Numbered from the stretch's first letter, positions 47,169 to 57,968 are shown. The stretch: DNA of 64,000 nt from Stenogyne calaminthoides (GCA_037126765.1 JBBCBC010000007.1:29707667-29771666), one strand, 5' to 3'. Notes: a model not told the origin generated them from the sequence alone. Made by a program: numbers and translations.

Positions 47169-47540
47169 AAATTGAATTAAATTTCATCAGTAAGTCGAAG
47201 TATTTTGATTAATATATATGGAAAAAAATTGTCATTAGCTTGGGTTCATATTTGGCCCGAATTTTATGGATAATATATTATCTCTAATGCACATATCTTC
47301 AAAATTGAGCAATATGCAGTATCAAATATGTCGGGGGTGCAGATGGGATTCACCTCGGATTCGCACCTGATATGCAACGTGGCGTATCCCAATTTTTTTT
47401 TAAAAATTTGGATACACGAATCCCCCTCTGAAGATACGCGTATCAGATACATATTGGGGTATTATTGTAAAATTTATTAAATTTTGGGTTTTTTTTTGTA
47501 ATATTTTAAAATTTACTAATAATTTAATAAATTAAATAAC

Positions 47541-47920
47541 AGATCACTACAAGATTTATGAGTTTCTCATGGACCTCAAGATCAAGTTTCAATCTCACCA
47601 CAAATGTTGAGATATATATGTTTGTCGAGGTCGAGACGCGTGTCAGTTTATGTATTTGATATGATTTTCTAGTTTATGTTTATGGGTCTTTTTGTTGCTT
47701 TTTTACGAGCCTAGAAGAGTGTCTGTTATTGTCGCACGTCCTGATTGATCTCTTGGTTTGGACTTCATGCATGTTACTTGTATGGTGGTCTTGTATGTAT
47801 AATGGGCGAGATGTGTAGAATGTTATAATTATTGTTGTATATTATTATGTTGTTAATGTTTCTCATTTACATATCTGATTTCCTTTTTTTTTAAAGATTT
47901 GCGCGAGTTGATATATGTTG
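47541..47920. other. Spacer
   Basis: No gene. A short piece (about 47560-47605, reading EFLMDLKIKFQ) faintly recalls copia gag, but is too short to call. Confidence 0.3.
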
Positions 47921-48116
47921 CAGTGATGTCATAACCGGACCGGACCGGCCGGTTCGACCGGTTAAATTGGGAACCCGGTCCCGGAATCGGTCCGAAAACC
48001 CCTTAAAAACCGTTTTATCGGTCGAACAGGTCAAAATCGGTAAAAACCGGTTCGACGGGTTTTTTTTTTTAATAAATACGAAATTATTAAGAATTACCTA
48101 ATTAGGATTTTTAGGG

Positions 48117-48680
48117 TTCATGTCGTCGCCTGAATGGTGCCCACAACAGCATAAGCAGAGCCCTTCAAAGACCCCAAAAGCTTCGCATTAATTTCATCCC
48201 TCATCGGCAAATTCTCCAACGCCTTAAATTCCTCCGGCCCATAAAATTTCCCTTCGAAAACAACCCCGTGAAGTCATTCTCTTCCAATTTCTTCTCCTTC
48301 TGAAAATCCCTGTACGGCTTCAACGCCGTCGTGATTTCCTCACTGTGGACGAACAACCACGCGTTCATGCCCGTCATATAGGGTTTCAGAGCCTCCCATT
48401 TTGTGCCCTCAATTGCTTTGAGTACTAGGGTGTTTTTTTCGCGATTAGGATTTTGGTGGTTTCAGTGGAGCCGGGTTCTTGAGTTCTTTGAAATTGTTTT
48501 GGAAGGTGAAGCCCGATGTAGCCGATTACGGCGACGAGGAAGTTGTTTTCAGCTCTTGTTTCACTTTGTCTATTGTTTCTTCTTTTTTGGTGCGGCAGAT
48601 TTGATTTTGGGGGAAATTGGGGATTTGGGTGGGAGGCGGAGGGTGAATTTGTGGATAGACACATTTGGGTGGACATTACT
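48117..48680 (-). pseudogene. Plastid ribosomal protein L10 (uL10c) fragment inside a hAT-like element
   Basis: Minus-strand reading, in order across frameshifts: KKEETIDKVKQELK (about 48598-48560), then FKELKNPAPLKPPK, then EGTKWEALKPYMTGMNAWLF (about 48420-48360), YRDFQKEKKLEENDF, EGKFYGPEEFKALENLP and AKLLGSLKGSAYAVVGTIQA (about 48175-48120). This order and wording are those of the nuclear gene for chloroplast 50S protein L10, recalled from the plant family. One frameshift lies in a G run near 48265, others upstream. Transit-peptide and C-terminal parts are uncertain or absent. No introns are visible. Bacterial-type L10 anchors L7/L12 on the ribosome; this copy is dead. Confidence 0.78.
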
Positions 48681-48708
48681 AACAAATTAAGTAAAATAAA
48701 ATTTAAAG

Positions 48709-48712
<4 letters not shown>

Positions 48713-48765
<53 letters not shown>
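48713..48765. repeat. (TA)n microsatellite
   Basis: About 26 uninterrupted TA units inside the hAT-like element. Confidence 0.95.
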
Positions 48766-48767
<2 letters not shown>

Positions 48768-48991
48768 GATAGTATATATTTATATTCCCAATGACATGTG
48801 TATGTTAGTATTTGTTGGGTATTGAGTATCATTTTAAGCTTTTGTAGGTATATATTTATTTTATTTTTTAACTAAATATAGGAAATATTGAAAAAAATTA
48901 GGCAGCGATCATTTCAGCGGTTCAACAGACGGTTGAACCGTTGATCGGTGGTCTGCCCAGTTCGATCAATGGTTCAATTATGAAAATACTG

Positions 48992-49768
48992 ATATGTTGC
49001 ATGGACTGTCTCACAATTTTATTTTGTAGATGGTCTATGTTTAATATATAATCGTTTCTTTTTTTTCTTTCATTTTAAAAATTAGTTAATATTAAGCTCA
49101 AAATATATTTTTCATTGAATTGAGTATTTATGAGTTCGCTGGCGAATGGGCCAGTTTGGGTTGGCAAGTATGGGTCACGGGTTGGAGTGGGTTTGGGCGG
49201 GTTGGCCCCTTTTTAAAAAAAAAATGAATCTAATTTTTTTAATAATATCATTCAATTTAATTAAAATACAAAAATATAAATATAAAAAATAATTTATTTC
49301 TCATATACGCACGCTGCATATAAAAAGTGTTTTATTTATCACGATTATATAGTGGATATTGTTGCTTAATCTTTTAGTTTATTGTAAGTTTTGTTTGTTT
49401 TTATTATTCATCAAGACATTGTTCATATGCTGCTAAAATTTATACAAACCCTCATGTGAAACATGTTTATACTATGAAATTAATATCATTATACTTATAA
49501 AATAATATCACTACTCTTATAAACTAATAATATTAACAAGTTTCACCGAAGAGTAACTCCAAACTTTATTATAAGTAATACATATAAAAAATAAAATTTT
49601 ATTAAAAAAAATCCGCGGGTTAACCCACTATCCGCTATGGGTTGAGTTGAGTTGAATATTTCTAAATCCAAGTCCGCCATGAATTAGCCCGCATAAATGT
49701 GGGTTGAAATGGATTGTGGGTCAGCTCGACCCATGGACCAGTTCTGACAACTCTACGTGAGAGGGGCG
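48992..49768. other. Spacer upstream of copy B
   Basis: AT-rich core flanked by G-rich patches (49135-49215 with GGGTTGG words; 49615-49750 with ACCCACTATCC and GGGTCAGCTCGACCC) that look like the two ends of an old element. The right end TGTCAGAACTGG on the minus strand resembles hAT termini. No target duplication found. Confidence 0.35.
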
Positions 49769-49837
49769 AGACAATAACCTGCAGTGATAGTCAAAGCGAG
49801 GTGAATTAATAGTCGTGGGTGGAAACTAGAAGAAAGA

Positions 49838-52800
49838 ATGGCGACATCAGGGGTTCCAGAATCTGCGAAAATCTCACAACTGAATTGCATTGATCTTTCA
49901 AGTCGCGATATTCAGGCGTCTGTCTCTCTCATTAAACAGGCACTTTCTTTACTTTTCTCCTCATAACCTCTCTTGTTTTGTAGCATTCATGGAGGAGAAG
50001 CATCTAGTTTACAATTAATAACTATTAAGTCGAATTTGAAATCGGACCAGATTTTGGCATAAGGTCTACTTACGTTGATATTTTTTACTCCCTCAATCCC
50101 GGGCTAAAGTTTCCCCATTCTTTTGGGTGTTTTAATTAAAAAATAGTAATAAAACAATAAAAATGAAGGGTAGTTTTGGGTGTTGGAAGGGTGGAAAAAA
50201 ATATGTGGAGTAATTAGTGAAATAGTGAGTGAAATTTTTTATAATATTATGTGAAAAGAGAGGATGAAAATTATAGGCTACGGAGTTACTTTTTCCATTT
50301 GGAAAGGGGAAATTTATTGTGTGTAGATAGAAAAGGAAAGTGAGAAAATTATAGTGGGATGTAGGAGTATTTTGTTAATTGATGTAGCACACAATTAGCT
50401 TGGATGAAAATTTCATTAAAGATGTTTGATGGCATTCTTGATTCTTCACATTTTTTAGTTTGAGACAAGTGCAAACTGACAAGATATATCTTCGGTAGAT
50501 TTCTATGATCACATTCTTGATATGTCTTATGTTACTTGCTACTTTCTTATGTCTTGTTGATGTGTAGAGTAACTGCTTAAACCTGTGTTTGCCTTTGAAT
50601 CTTGAATGGATGTTTTTTTCATACCAATTATCTTCTAAATCCTGAACAGGCTTGCTTAGATTCTGGCTTCTTCTATGTAATCAACCATGGAATTGATGAG
50701 AAATTCATGGATGAGGTTTTCTCTCAAAGTGAAAGATTTTTCAATTTGCCCCTGGAGGAAAAGATGAAGCTTTTAAAGAATGAGAAATCTCGAGGCTATA
50801 CTCCACTTTTTGATGAAAAGTTGGATCCTGATAATCAGAAAATTGGTATGCGCTTTCACTGTTTTTATCTTGACCACATGATGCATCTGAAAGAATTCCA
50901 AGATGATTTTGTATTGGCATGTTTCAGGGGACTATAAGGAGGGCTATTACATTGGTATTGAAGTTCCTGAAGATCATTCTGATGCACAGAAACCATTCTA
51001 CGGGCCAAACATGTGGCCTTCTGCAGGTAACTTCTTCAAAGATCTCATCTTACGAAGAACAGCTAGGTTCAATCTAATTTGTTGCATGTTCAAAGCACAT
51101 CAGGCCTCAGTTAAAGAATATGTAAGGTCTGTTGCATGCTGCCTTTTCAATTCCTTGAAATTTAAGGGCATTGAATGAAAGAAATTATGGAAGAATATAT
51201 ATCTGCCATTTGGTTCTCAGATCTCAATTAAAGAATATAGTGTACCAGTACCAAGGTTGGTAATGGGATACATATTTCTCAGGGCTTATTTTTAATATAG
51301 ACGAAGGTTATTCAAAAAAGAGAGATGCCATAGCCATAGTCATAAAAATCTCAATCAATCATGGCTTAATTGTGATCTGCATCTTAATTAAATGGCACAA
51401 AGGCTCAAGAAAGTAGAAACCAATTGGTATCGTCGTTGGAAAAGAGAAGTGCCTTTCCAAAGGTCTTTGTGTGGCTGAATACATATTGTGCTCAGTTATC
51501 TATGCTTTAAAATGGACAGAGTTTAGCTTAGCCAAGTTGATTATTGAATTTATTATATTTTTCGGACTGCAAGATATTTTGCCTGGATGGAAGGAAACAA
51601 TGGAGAAATATCACGAGAAGGCACTGTAAGTTTTATCTAATCATTTATGTCATAGCCATTTTCAATGCTGCCAATATTTCCTCAAAATTACTAAATAGTA
51701 GAAGTACTTGCCTACTTGGATTGCATTTGCAAAAGGTTAAAATGTGATTGTTTGAAAATGTTTGATTGAAGTAAAACATCTGGTCATGATTACTGGAGAA
51801 GCAGAATCAGGTAGCAGCATCCCCTTCCCTACTTTTAGATATTGATTCTTGGTGAATGAAGCATTCAATTTGCAAATACTAGAATTAGCTTTTGAGAAGT
51901 GGAAAAGGTGATTTTAATCGCCTAAAATTTCTCGAAAACACCCCTTATAGAAAGAAGTCAATTTGGCACTCATAGATGGAAAATAGAATGAGAACATGCT
52001 TATATAAAAATGATTTGAAGAAGATGACGATGATACATTGAACGAGGAAACTGGAAATGATTGACTTGATGATGATAAAGACACAATTGAGCTTGATGTT
52101 TTGATAAGTGTTTAAACTGTTGCTATTTAGCATTCACAAGCTAAGGGAACCTTTATGCTCGGAATTTGGAACCTTAATGAACTTTTTTTGTGTGTGTTTT
52201 GCTTGATCTGTGTGTTTACTAGGCGTCAGTAATATCTTGCGGCCTTGTTAGTAGCCTAATAACAAAACTTATCCTTTTTTTTTATGTTGCACCTTATATT
52301 ATTTGTTCCTGTCAAAAAAAAAAAAAAACTACGATATTTGTTAAAATAACAAGTTTTAGAAAAATATTATCTAATTTACAGAACTCCTGCCAAATTCTTG
52401 AAATATAGACATAACAAATGCATGGCTTCACATATTTTATCGTCTCGAAAGAAGGATATAATGATTTCGTACTCTTTCTGCTACGACATGGAGACAGTTC
52501 CTGAATACTATATAAGCAATTAACTAAGTAACAAATGCAATTAACCAACACTCTCACTTTCTAATGTCTTTCAGCTTCTGTGTGTAAATTTATCCATCTT
52601 TTTTTATCTCCAGCATATTATATACCCACCTTCCTGCATAAGAATTGTTGTTTGCTTCTCTAATTTTTGCTTTCACAGTGAAGTAGGAAGGGCTGTTTCA
52701 CGGTTGATAGCCCTTGCTAGACTAGATTTCAACTTTTTAGATGAACCCGAAAGTGATCAACCTGGAATGCTTGGAGAACCTATTGCAATCTTGCGACTGC

Positions 52801-54485
52801 TTCATTATCAAGGTAAGGATTATCAAGATTCAACCAAATCAGTTAGCATTGATATTGTAGGAGTTTAAAAGTGCTTTTTATATCTAGCTTCTGACCCTGC
52901 TGAGGATATTATTGGAGCTGGTGCACATTCTGATTATGGTTTTATTACCCTTCTGGCAACAGATAATATATATGGCCTTCAGGTATACATGCATGATTCC
53001 TTTAATATGTTCTGTGTTCACCATTTTCCAAAGTTAGATCTGAAACTTTTCAATATTTGCAGATATGTAAAGACAAAGATGCAAAGCCTCAGATCTGGGA
53101 ATATATACCGCCATTAAAAGGGTGGGTACGGCCTTATTATCCTTGTATTTTCTCAGAATCCTATGGTGCTTGCCTGAATCTAGATGTATTCTCATCCCTG
53201 ATTATTCATTCATAATAGGAATTATGTGGTTGAGAACATATAAGCTTATGTTTGCATGAAACTCATGCTCATGTAAAGATGTTTTCCGATAAACGTAGCA
53301 AGTTTATATTCAAGAATTAGTCAAACTACTCTGGTAGACAATAAATTACAACATTAGAAAATCAACTTTTCCCTTCAATTATTGTGTATGAATTGTGATT
53401 AAGATGGATGCATGCATATAAAACCTTTGGCATCATAAGTAATTCCAGATGAATGAAGCACAGACACCTTCTTACTAAGTTGAGAATATTTCAGGGCATT
53501 TATAGTCAATCTCGGTGACATGCTAGAGCGTCTGAGCAACTGTTTTTTCAGGTACTTTACATATATGTATAAAGAGTTAATTGGTTATCAAGATGAAGGC
53601 AGGTCTTGGCATCATGAATTTATACCTCATTTTATCTTGTACAGAATTTTGCACCAGCTGTAACGTTTTTTTCCTCATTTTTTCCAAGAGAATTTATATG
53701 TGAACGCTTTCTGATCTCATTACAGATCTACGCTGCACCGAGTCTTGAACAATGGACAAGAAAGATATTCTGTAAGACTTTTAAAAGTTTTTCAAGTCCT
53801 AATCTACTGTTATCTTAATGTTAAGTTTAGCAATACATTATTCAAGTAGCAAGCGATAATTCATGTAAGCATGCAGATGGTGGGAAGAAAATATGCATGC
53901 TGCCTGCATAAATAATAGTCACAACCCTCTAATGTGGCCAAGATTGATTATGAGTATAAAAATGAATGGTTGCTAAACCCTACTATCGGCTTGTTTCGGA
54001 GGCAATGTTTTTCTTCTTCTTCTTCTTTCCGTTCTTAGCTACAATATAGGGGTTGAGATCCTGTGATGGAGTGTTTTTTTTTTTTTGGAAGGGATAAAAG
54101 AGATTATTAATCATACAATTTTTATGCCTATTTTCTACACCATTCATTATTGTTCCGTGTATCATCTGAAGGGAAACATGGCAAGGGTGAATAACGTCTC
54201 TTGTTGCTACATTGGCAGATAGCGTATTTTCTTGAGCCTAATCATGACTATGTAGTTGAATGCTTACCGGCATATCAATCAGACAAGAATCCTCCAAAGT
54301 GAGTATATATATTCTTTCAAAAGTTGCAAAATGAAATGTGGATGAGGATATATTGAACTTTTCAAATAATGGTGTCTAATCCTTTCAGATTCTTATTCAT
54401 ACCCAGGTTCCCTCCAATCAAATACCAAGATTACCTTCTTCAGAGGTACAAGGATACTCAAGTGGATCTCAATTCCTACAAATGA
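49838..54485 (+). CDS. 2-oxoglutarate/Fe(II)-dependent dioxygenase, copy B, intact
   Basis: Eleven exons: 49838-49939, 50650-50845, 50928-51026, 51574-51625, 52679-52812, 52888-52982, 53063-53121, 53495-53551, 53726-53771, 54219-54298, 54407-54485. They sum to 999 bp, 332 residues, all in phase and without stops. Start ATG lies in MATSGVPESAKISQLNCIDL. The N-terminal DIOX_N-type region has ACLDSGFFYVINHGI, then EGYYIGIEVP; the C-terminal jelly-roll domain has the iron ligands His208 and Asp210 (AHSDYG) and His269 (STLHRV) and the co-substrate motif Arg278-Tyr-Ser280. Such soluble enzymes use 2-oxoglutarate and O2 to oxidise a small molecule. The closest match I recall is the Arabidopsis At1g35190-like group of the plant 2-ODD family; the substrate cannot be told. 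Intron 1 uses GC-AG ends, all others GT-AG. Confidence 0.93.
50088..50367. mobile_element. Stowaway-like MITE in intron 1 of copy B
   Basis: 280 bp, CTCCCTCAATCCCGG at the left and GTGGGATGTAGGAG at the right, flanked by TA (50086-50087 and 50368-50369). Missing from copy A, so it came in after the gene duplication. Confidence 0.85.
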
Positions 54486-54488
54486 TTG

Positions 54489-54494
54489 AATAAA
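54489..54494 (+). terminator. Possible polyadenylation signal, copy B
   Basis: AATAAA starting four bases after the stop codon, conserved with copy A. Confidence 0.3.
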
Positions 54495-54617
54495 GCTTCT
54501 GATGTTGAAGGCAGGTTCAAGCAGAGGAATTTCAGTGTGTAAATAGGCTTTTATCATATACTTTTAACTTGTATTTCCTTATGATTGTGAATATTTTCTA
54601 GGCTAAGTCTTATATGT

Positions 54618-54786
54618 ACCAAGTGCTCTGTGCATTCTGTAGTGTATTTTAGAAACATACATCTTGTTGTACTGAAACATGCAGCTTGTTTATATTGACG
54701 TGTAACTTATTTCACGACAACACATGTTGCACGTCTCAGTGTAAACAAGTTGGATGTTTTTAAAATACATTATAAAGTACACGGTG
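54618..54786. mobile_element. Hairpin MITE in the 3' flank of copy B
   Basis: Partner of 20529-20703. The right end is truncated after GTACACGGTG. Just beyond, about 31 bp (GAAGTATGATATGGGAATGC...) is tandemly repeated at 54786-54855, which copy A lacks. Confidence 0.6.
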
Positions 54787-54946
54787 AAAGTATGATATGG
54801 GAATGCAAGACATTCTATGTGGTGTGGAAGTATGATATGGGAATGCAAGACATTCTGGGTCGAGTTACATTTCATGATAGAGATGGATGAATAAGAAAAC
54901 AGTGTTCATTGCATAATTGTCCGGTTTTAGGGATTCTTGCTAAATG

Positions 54947-55306
54947 GTTAATAACAAATTGCAACCTATGTTGTGTTTTTTACAAATTGTAACCTATTAT
55001 TTTTCTTAATAAAATGCAATCTGTACTAATAAAAATTCATAAATTTCAACCCCGACTCATGTTTTTTTAAATCTTTCTATTGAATTTCTTTAATTTGATG
55101 TTTGCTAAAATACTTTTTAGCATTGTGGTATACACAACATATTATTTGTAATTATATTTAGCCGGAAAGTTTAACAAAAAAATGAGTTTCGGGTTGTAAT
55201 CGATCACTTTTTAATAGTATAGGTTGCATTTTGTTAGAAAAAATAGTATAGGTTGCAATTTGTAAAAAAACATAATAGTATAGGTTTCAATTTGTAATTA
55301 ACCCCC
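54947..55306. mobile_element. Mutator-like MITE
   Basis: 360 bp with inverted ends (GTTAATAACAAATTGCAACC at the left; GGTTTCAATTTGTAATTAAC at the right) and a perfect 9-bp target duplication TGCTAAATG (54938-54946 and 55307-55315). Copy A has the single unfilled TGCTAAATG site, so insertion and duplication are seen directly. A 9-bp duplication points to the Mutator superfamily. Confidence 0.88.
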
Positions 55307-55395
55307 TGCTAAATGTTTTTTTTTTTTGCACTAAAAGAATTAATCCACATAAATCTAAAGATTGAGCTAGTACAACTGTTCGATTGAAATATATT

Positions 55396-55430
55396 GGGGG
55401 AGAGACTCTAAAGTACAGAGTCACTCCCCC
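55396..55430. repeat. Short perfect-type hairpin
   Basis: GGGGGAGAGACTCT, seven-base loop, AGAGTCACTCCCCC: 13 of 14 positions pair. It starts exactly where homology with copy A ends, so it may be the end of an inserted element. Confidence 0.6.
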
Positions 55431-55912
55431 TTCAACAAGTCTAAATTGCCTTTCTACCCGTTGTTTGCACTTTTGACGCATTTTGACCTTTTGCACTTTA
55501 AAAAATTAAAAGTCCAGATCTTTTAATTTATTGAATTAATTAAATTGATTTTGCATATTTAATTTAAATTTTCAATTTTTTTTATATAATTTAATTTAAA
55601 ATCCAGAGTTTAATTTGTTTGTATAATTAAGAGTGTAAATTTTGTGTAGATTTTGACATAATTAATTGATGAAATTTAATCAAATTTTACACTTCAATAA
55701 TTAAAAGTGCACTTCCATAATTGTGCACTTGATTAAAAAAAAAGTGCAGAATACAAGTTGCACTCCCCTATAATATACACTATATAAAATTTGCACTTCC
55801 CTATAATATATTTTACATATTAAAATTACATCTTCCAACAAAATAAAAATGAAATCTGAAATTACACTTTAAATTACATCTTCAACAAAAATAAAAAAAT
55901 CAAAACAAGTTG
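55431..55912. other. AT-rich spacer before element 3
   Basis: No gene. Contains repeated AAATTGCACTTCC / AAGTGCAC words. The five bases AGTTG (55908-55912) should be the left target duplication of element 3. Confidence 0.45.
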
Positions 55913-56877
55913 TGTTGGGAGATGAATTTAATAAAGAGAGATTTTGATTAGATCCCAAAACCCCTGAGTATGACATGTTCAGGATAATCTTGATAGTTGA
56001 GTCAGGATTCAGTTTTAGAGTGTTCAGGATGCTATCTGCAAAATGTATAGTCAGCAGATATAAATCAGGATAGGTTCTGAAGACTCAGTAAGTTTCTGAA
56101 GAAACTAAAGTTTCTGAAGAAACTGAAGTTTCAGTATGAAACTAAGATTCAAGACTCGCGAGAAAATCGAGATATCAAGACTCAAGGAAAACCGAGATAT
56201 CAAGACTCATTGAGAAACTGAAGACTCAAAGATGAAGACTCAATATATCGAGAATCAAGATATCTGGAGAAGACTCGTGGTCATCAAGACTCGTGGTCAT
56301 CAAGACTCAAGACTCGTAAGACCTCAAGACGCAGTAGATGTAAGACCAAGGATATCAAGGCACAATAATTATCAAGACTCAAGAATGTATCAATGCTCAA
56401 GAATGCATCAATGCTCAAGATAAACCCGAATGTTCCGAGGCAATCGAAAATATCTATCCAAGGATTCAATATCGAAAAAAAAACGCGATTCCTTAGAAAA
56501 ATAGATATTGCCCAAGACATTCTCACGCATATAAAAAGGAACTAAGACAAAGTGTTGTTAAGGTTATATCACTTAGAGATGTAACCAAAAAGAGCCATTG
56601 AGGTTGTCTACCTTTAACTGGAGACAAAAGTCAAAAAGAAGAAGACAACACTGTACATTAGTGACAATCGACAAATGACATGTCACCGAAAAAGATGTCG
56701 GAAGTACTAAGTTCCGCATCGCAAAAAGTGATGACCAAATACATGAAAAAAAATTTTACCTAAAACGTCTTTAGTCTCAAACCCTAAATATAGCCGTTCA
56801 TCACACACCATAAGAGGAAACTCATGGAGCTATCTCTTCCAACGGATAGTTTTTCAAGAGTGACCTTGGTGTTTGCC

Positions 56878-56885
56878 TATAAATA
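56878..56885 (+). promoter_or_regulatory. TATA-type box of element 3
   Basis: TATAAATA in the shared block GCCTATAAATAC. Confidence 0.65.
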
Positions 56886-57189
56886 CTTGTGACCATCTAC
56901 ATTGAAGGTTACGGGAAATTTGTAAGCAACTCAAGAGCTCAAACTTATTATTGCAAGTTGAAGCACTTTCGAAAACCAAGAATTTCCCAAGTGCTTTATT
57001 TCGAAGAGAGCTCATTCCACTAAGCCTAGCTTGATAAGATATATCCAAATCTTAGTCGAGATATCCTAACCTTTGCATTGTTCTTAATTGTAAAGAATAT
57101 CTCATCCTAGTTGGAAACCAACCAAGAAACCCCAAACCCTTTGTAAGGTAGTTTGAGTGTGATTGTTGGTGAGATTGGAGTTGTAAAGA

Positions 57190-57350
57190 GTTAGTAAACT
57201 ACAAGGAGGTAGTCAGAAAGCTCTAGAGGAGAAGTGAGTAATCTATCTTGGATAGACAGAAAGCTTGTGTGTGTTTTGAGTTAGTAAACTACAGAGGTAG
57301 TCAGAAAGCTCAAAATAGAAAGGTTAGTAAACTACAGAGGTAGTCAGAAA
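57190..57350 (+). repeat. Tandem mini-hairpins, element 3 LTR
   Basis: Four units. Three have stem ACTAC/GTAGT. The second has TCTATC/GATAGA, a double change on both sides that keeps pairing. Units share TTAGTAA before and CAGAAAGCT after the stem. Confidence 0.7.
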
Positions 57351-57900
57351 ACCTTAGGAAGTGATTAGTGAATTTCTCTCGTGATCGGGAGAGTGGACGT
57401 AGGAGCTTGAGTCTCCGAACCACTATAACTTCTGTGTGTTCTCTTTGCTTTCTGCTTTTGCTTTGATTAATCTGTTGCATATCTTTAAACCGAAAAGCAT
57501 ATTTTCACCGATATTCAGTTGGAATCAATCCACTGAAGTTGCATCTGAACTGAATCACAGTCTAATCACTGTCCATTAAAAAGGAAGGTTTTCAAGAAAA
57601 AGCTTAAAACGAGTATAAACTAAGGGCCAACCATTCCGACATCCGAGTAGCTAGAACGGATAGTTACCAAACCGAACTTACTCTTCCGAGGGTTCATAAG
57701 TTAGTTATCCGATCCAAGCATTTCGGATCTCTGAAAACTTCGGGATCGGTTGGGATTATCCGAGGTATCCGAAAGCGAAATCGGGATCACTTTGTCTCAG
57801 GTAGACTTTGACTTAGAGCGATTTGTGCTTCTCAGGACCAAATCATCAGGACAACCTAACCCAAGCTGACCTTAGTAAAGAAAAGTTTTAAAAAGACTGA

Positions 57901-57928
57901 ACACGTGTATTCCCCCCCATACACGTGT
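57901..57928 (+). promoter_or_regulatory. G-box inverted repeat, element 3 LTR
   Basis: ACACGTGTAT, loop TCCCCCCC, ATACACGTGT: identical to the 3' LTR of element 2. Confidence 0.72.
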
Positions 57929-57956
57929 AAGACTCGTTTATACCGGGACCAACAAG

Positions 57957-57968
57957 TGGTATCAGAGC
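57957..57968 (+). promoter_or_regulatory. Primer-binding site of element 3
   Basis: TGGTATCAGAGC, a perfect complement of the initiator-Met tRNA 3' end, two bases after the LTR. Confidence 0.93.

Larger units (their letters stand above)
45093..47540. repeat. Tandem 2-kb repeat, copy 3, truncated and split
   Basis: 45093-45422 and 47169-47540 together match the first 700 bp of copy 2. The solo LTR at 45423-47168 interrupts it. The unit breaks off after AATAAATTAAATAA. Confidence 0.82.
47921..48991. mobile_element. hAT-like element carrying a plastid RPL10 fragment
   Basis: 1,071 bp with CAGTGATGTCATAA and TTATGAAAATACTG inverted ends and a perfect 8-bp target duplication ATATGTTG (47913-47920 and 48992-48999). 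Both subtermini match the 429-bp element at 15454: the same ACCGGTT-rich left part and the same GGTTGAACCG...GGTGGTCTG right part. The interior of about 600 bp is foreign: a decayed plastid ribosomal protein L10 coding segment and a (TA)n run. No transposase, so it must have moved in trans. Confidence 0.87.
49769..55394 (+). repeat. Segmental duplication, copy B
   Basis: Partner of 16434-20949, same orientation. Longer because of insertions at 50088-50367 and 54947-55306 and extra sequence in intron 4 (about 52250-52640). Confidence 0.9.
55913..57954 (+). repeat. 5' LTR of element 3
   Basis: 2,042 bp, TGTTGGGAG to GGACCAACA. The stretch 56140-56520 is dense in GACTCAAGACTCG and ATCGAG words where element 2 has GACTCAG and CTGAAG. 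Confidence 0.94.

Noticed and set aside
48403..48690. A plus-strand 95-codon ORF
   Set aside because: It is the antisense of the captured plastid L10 fragment.
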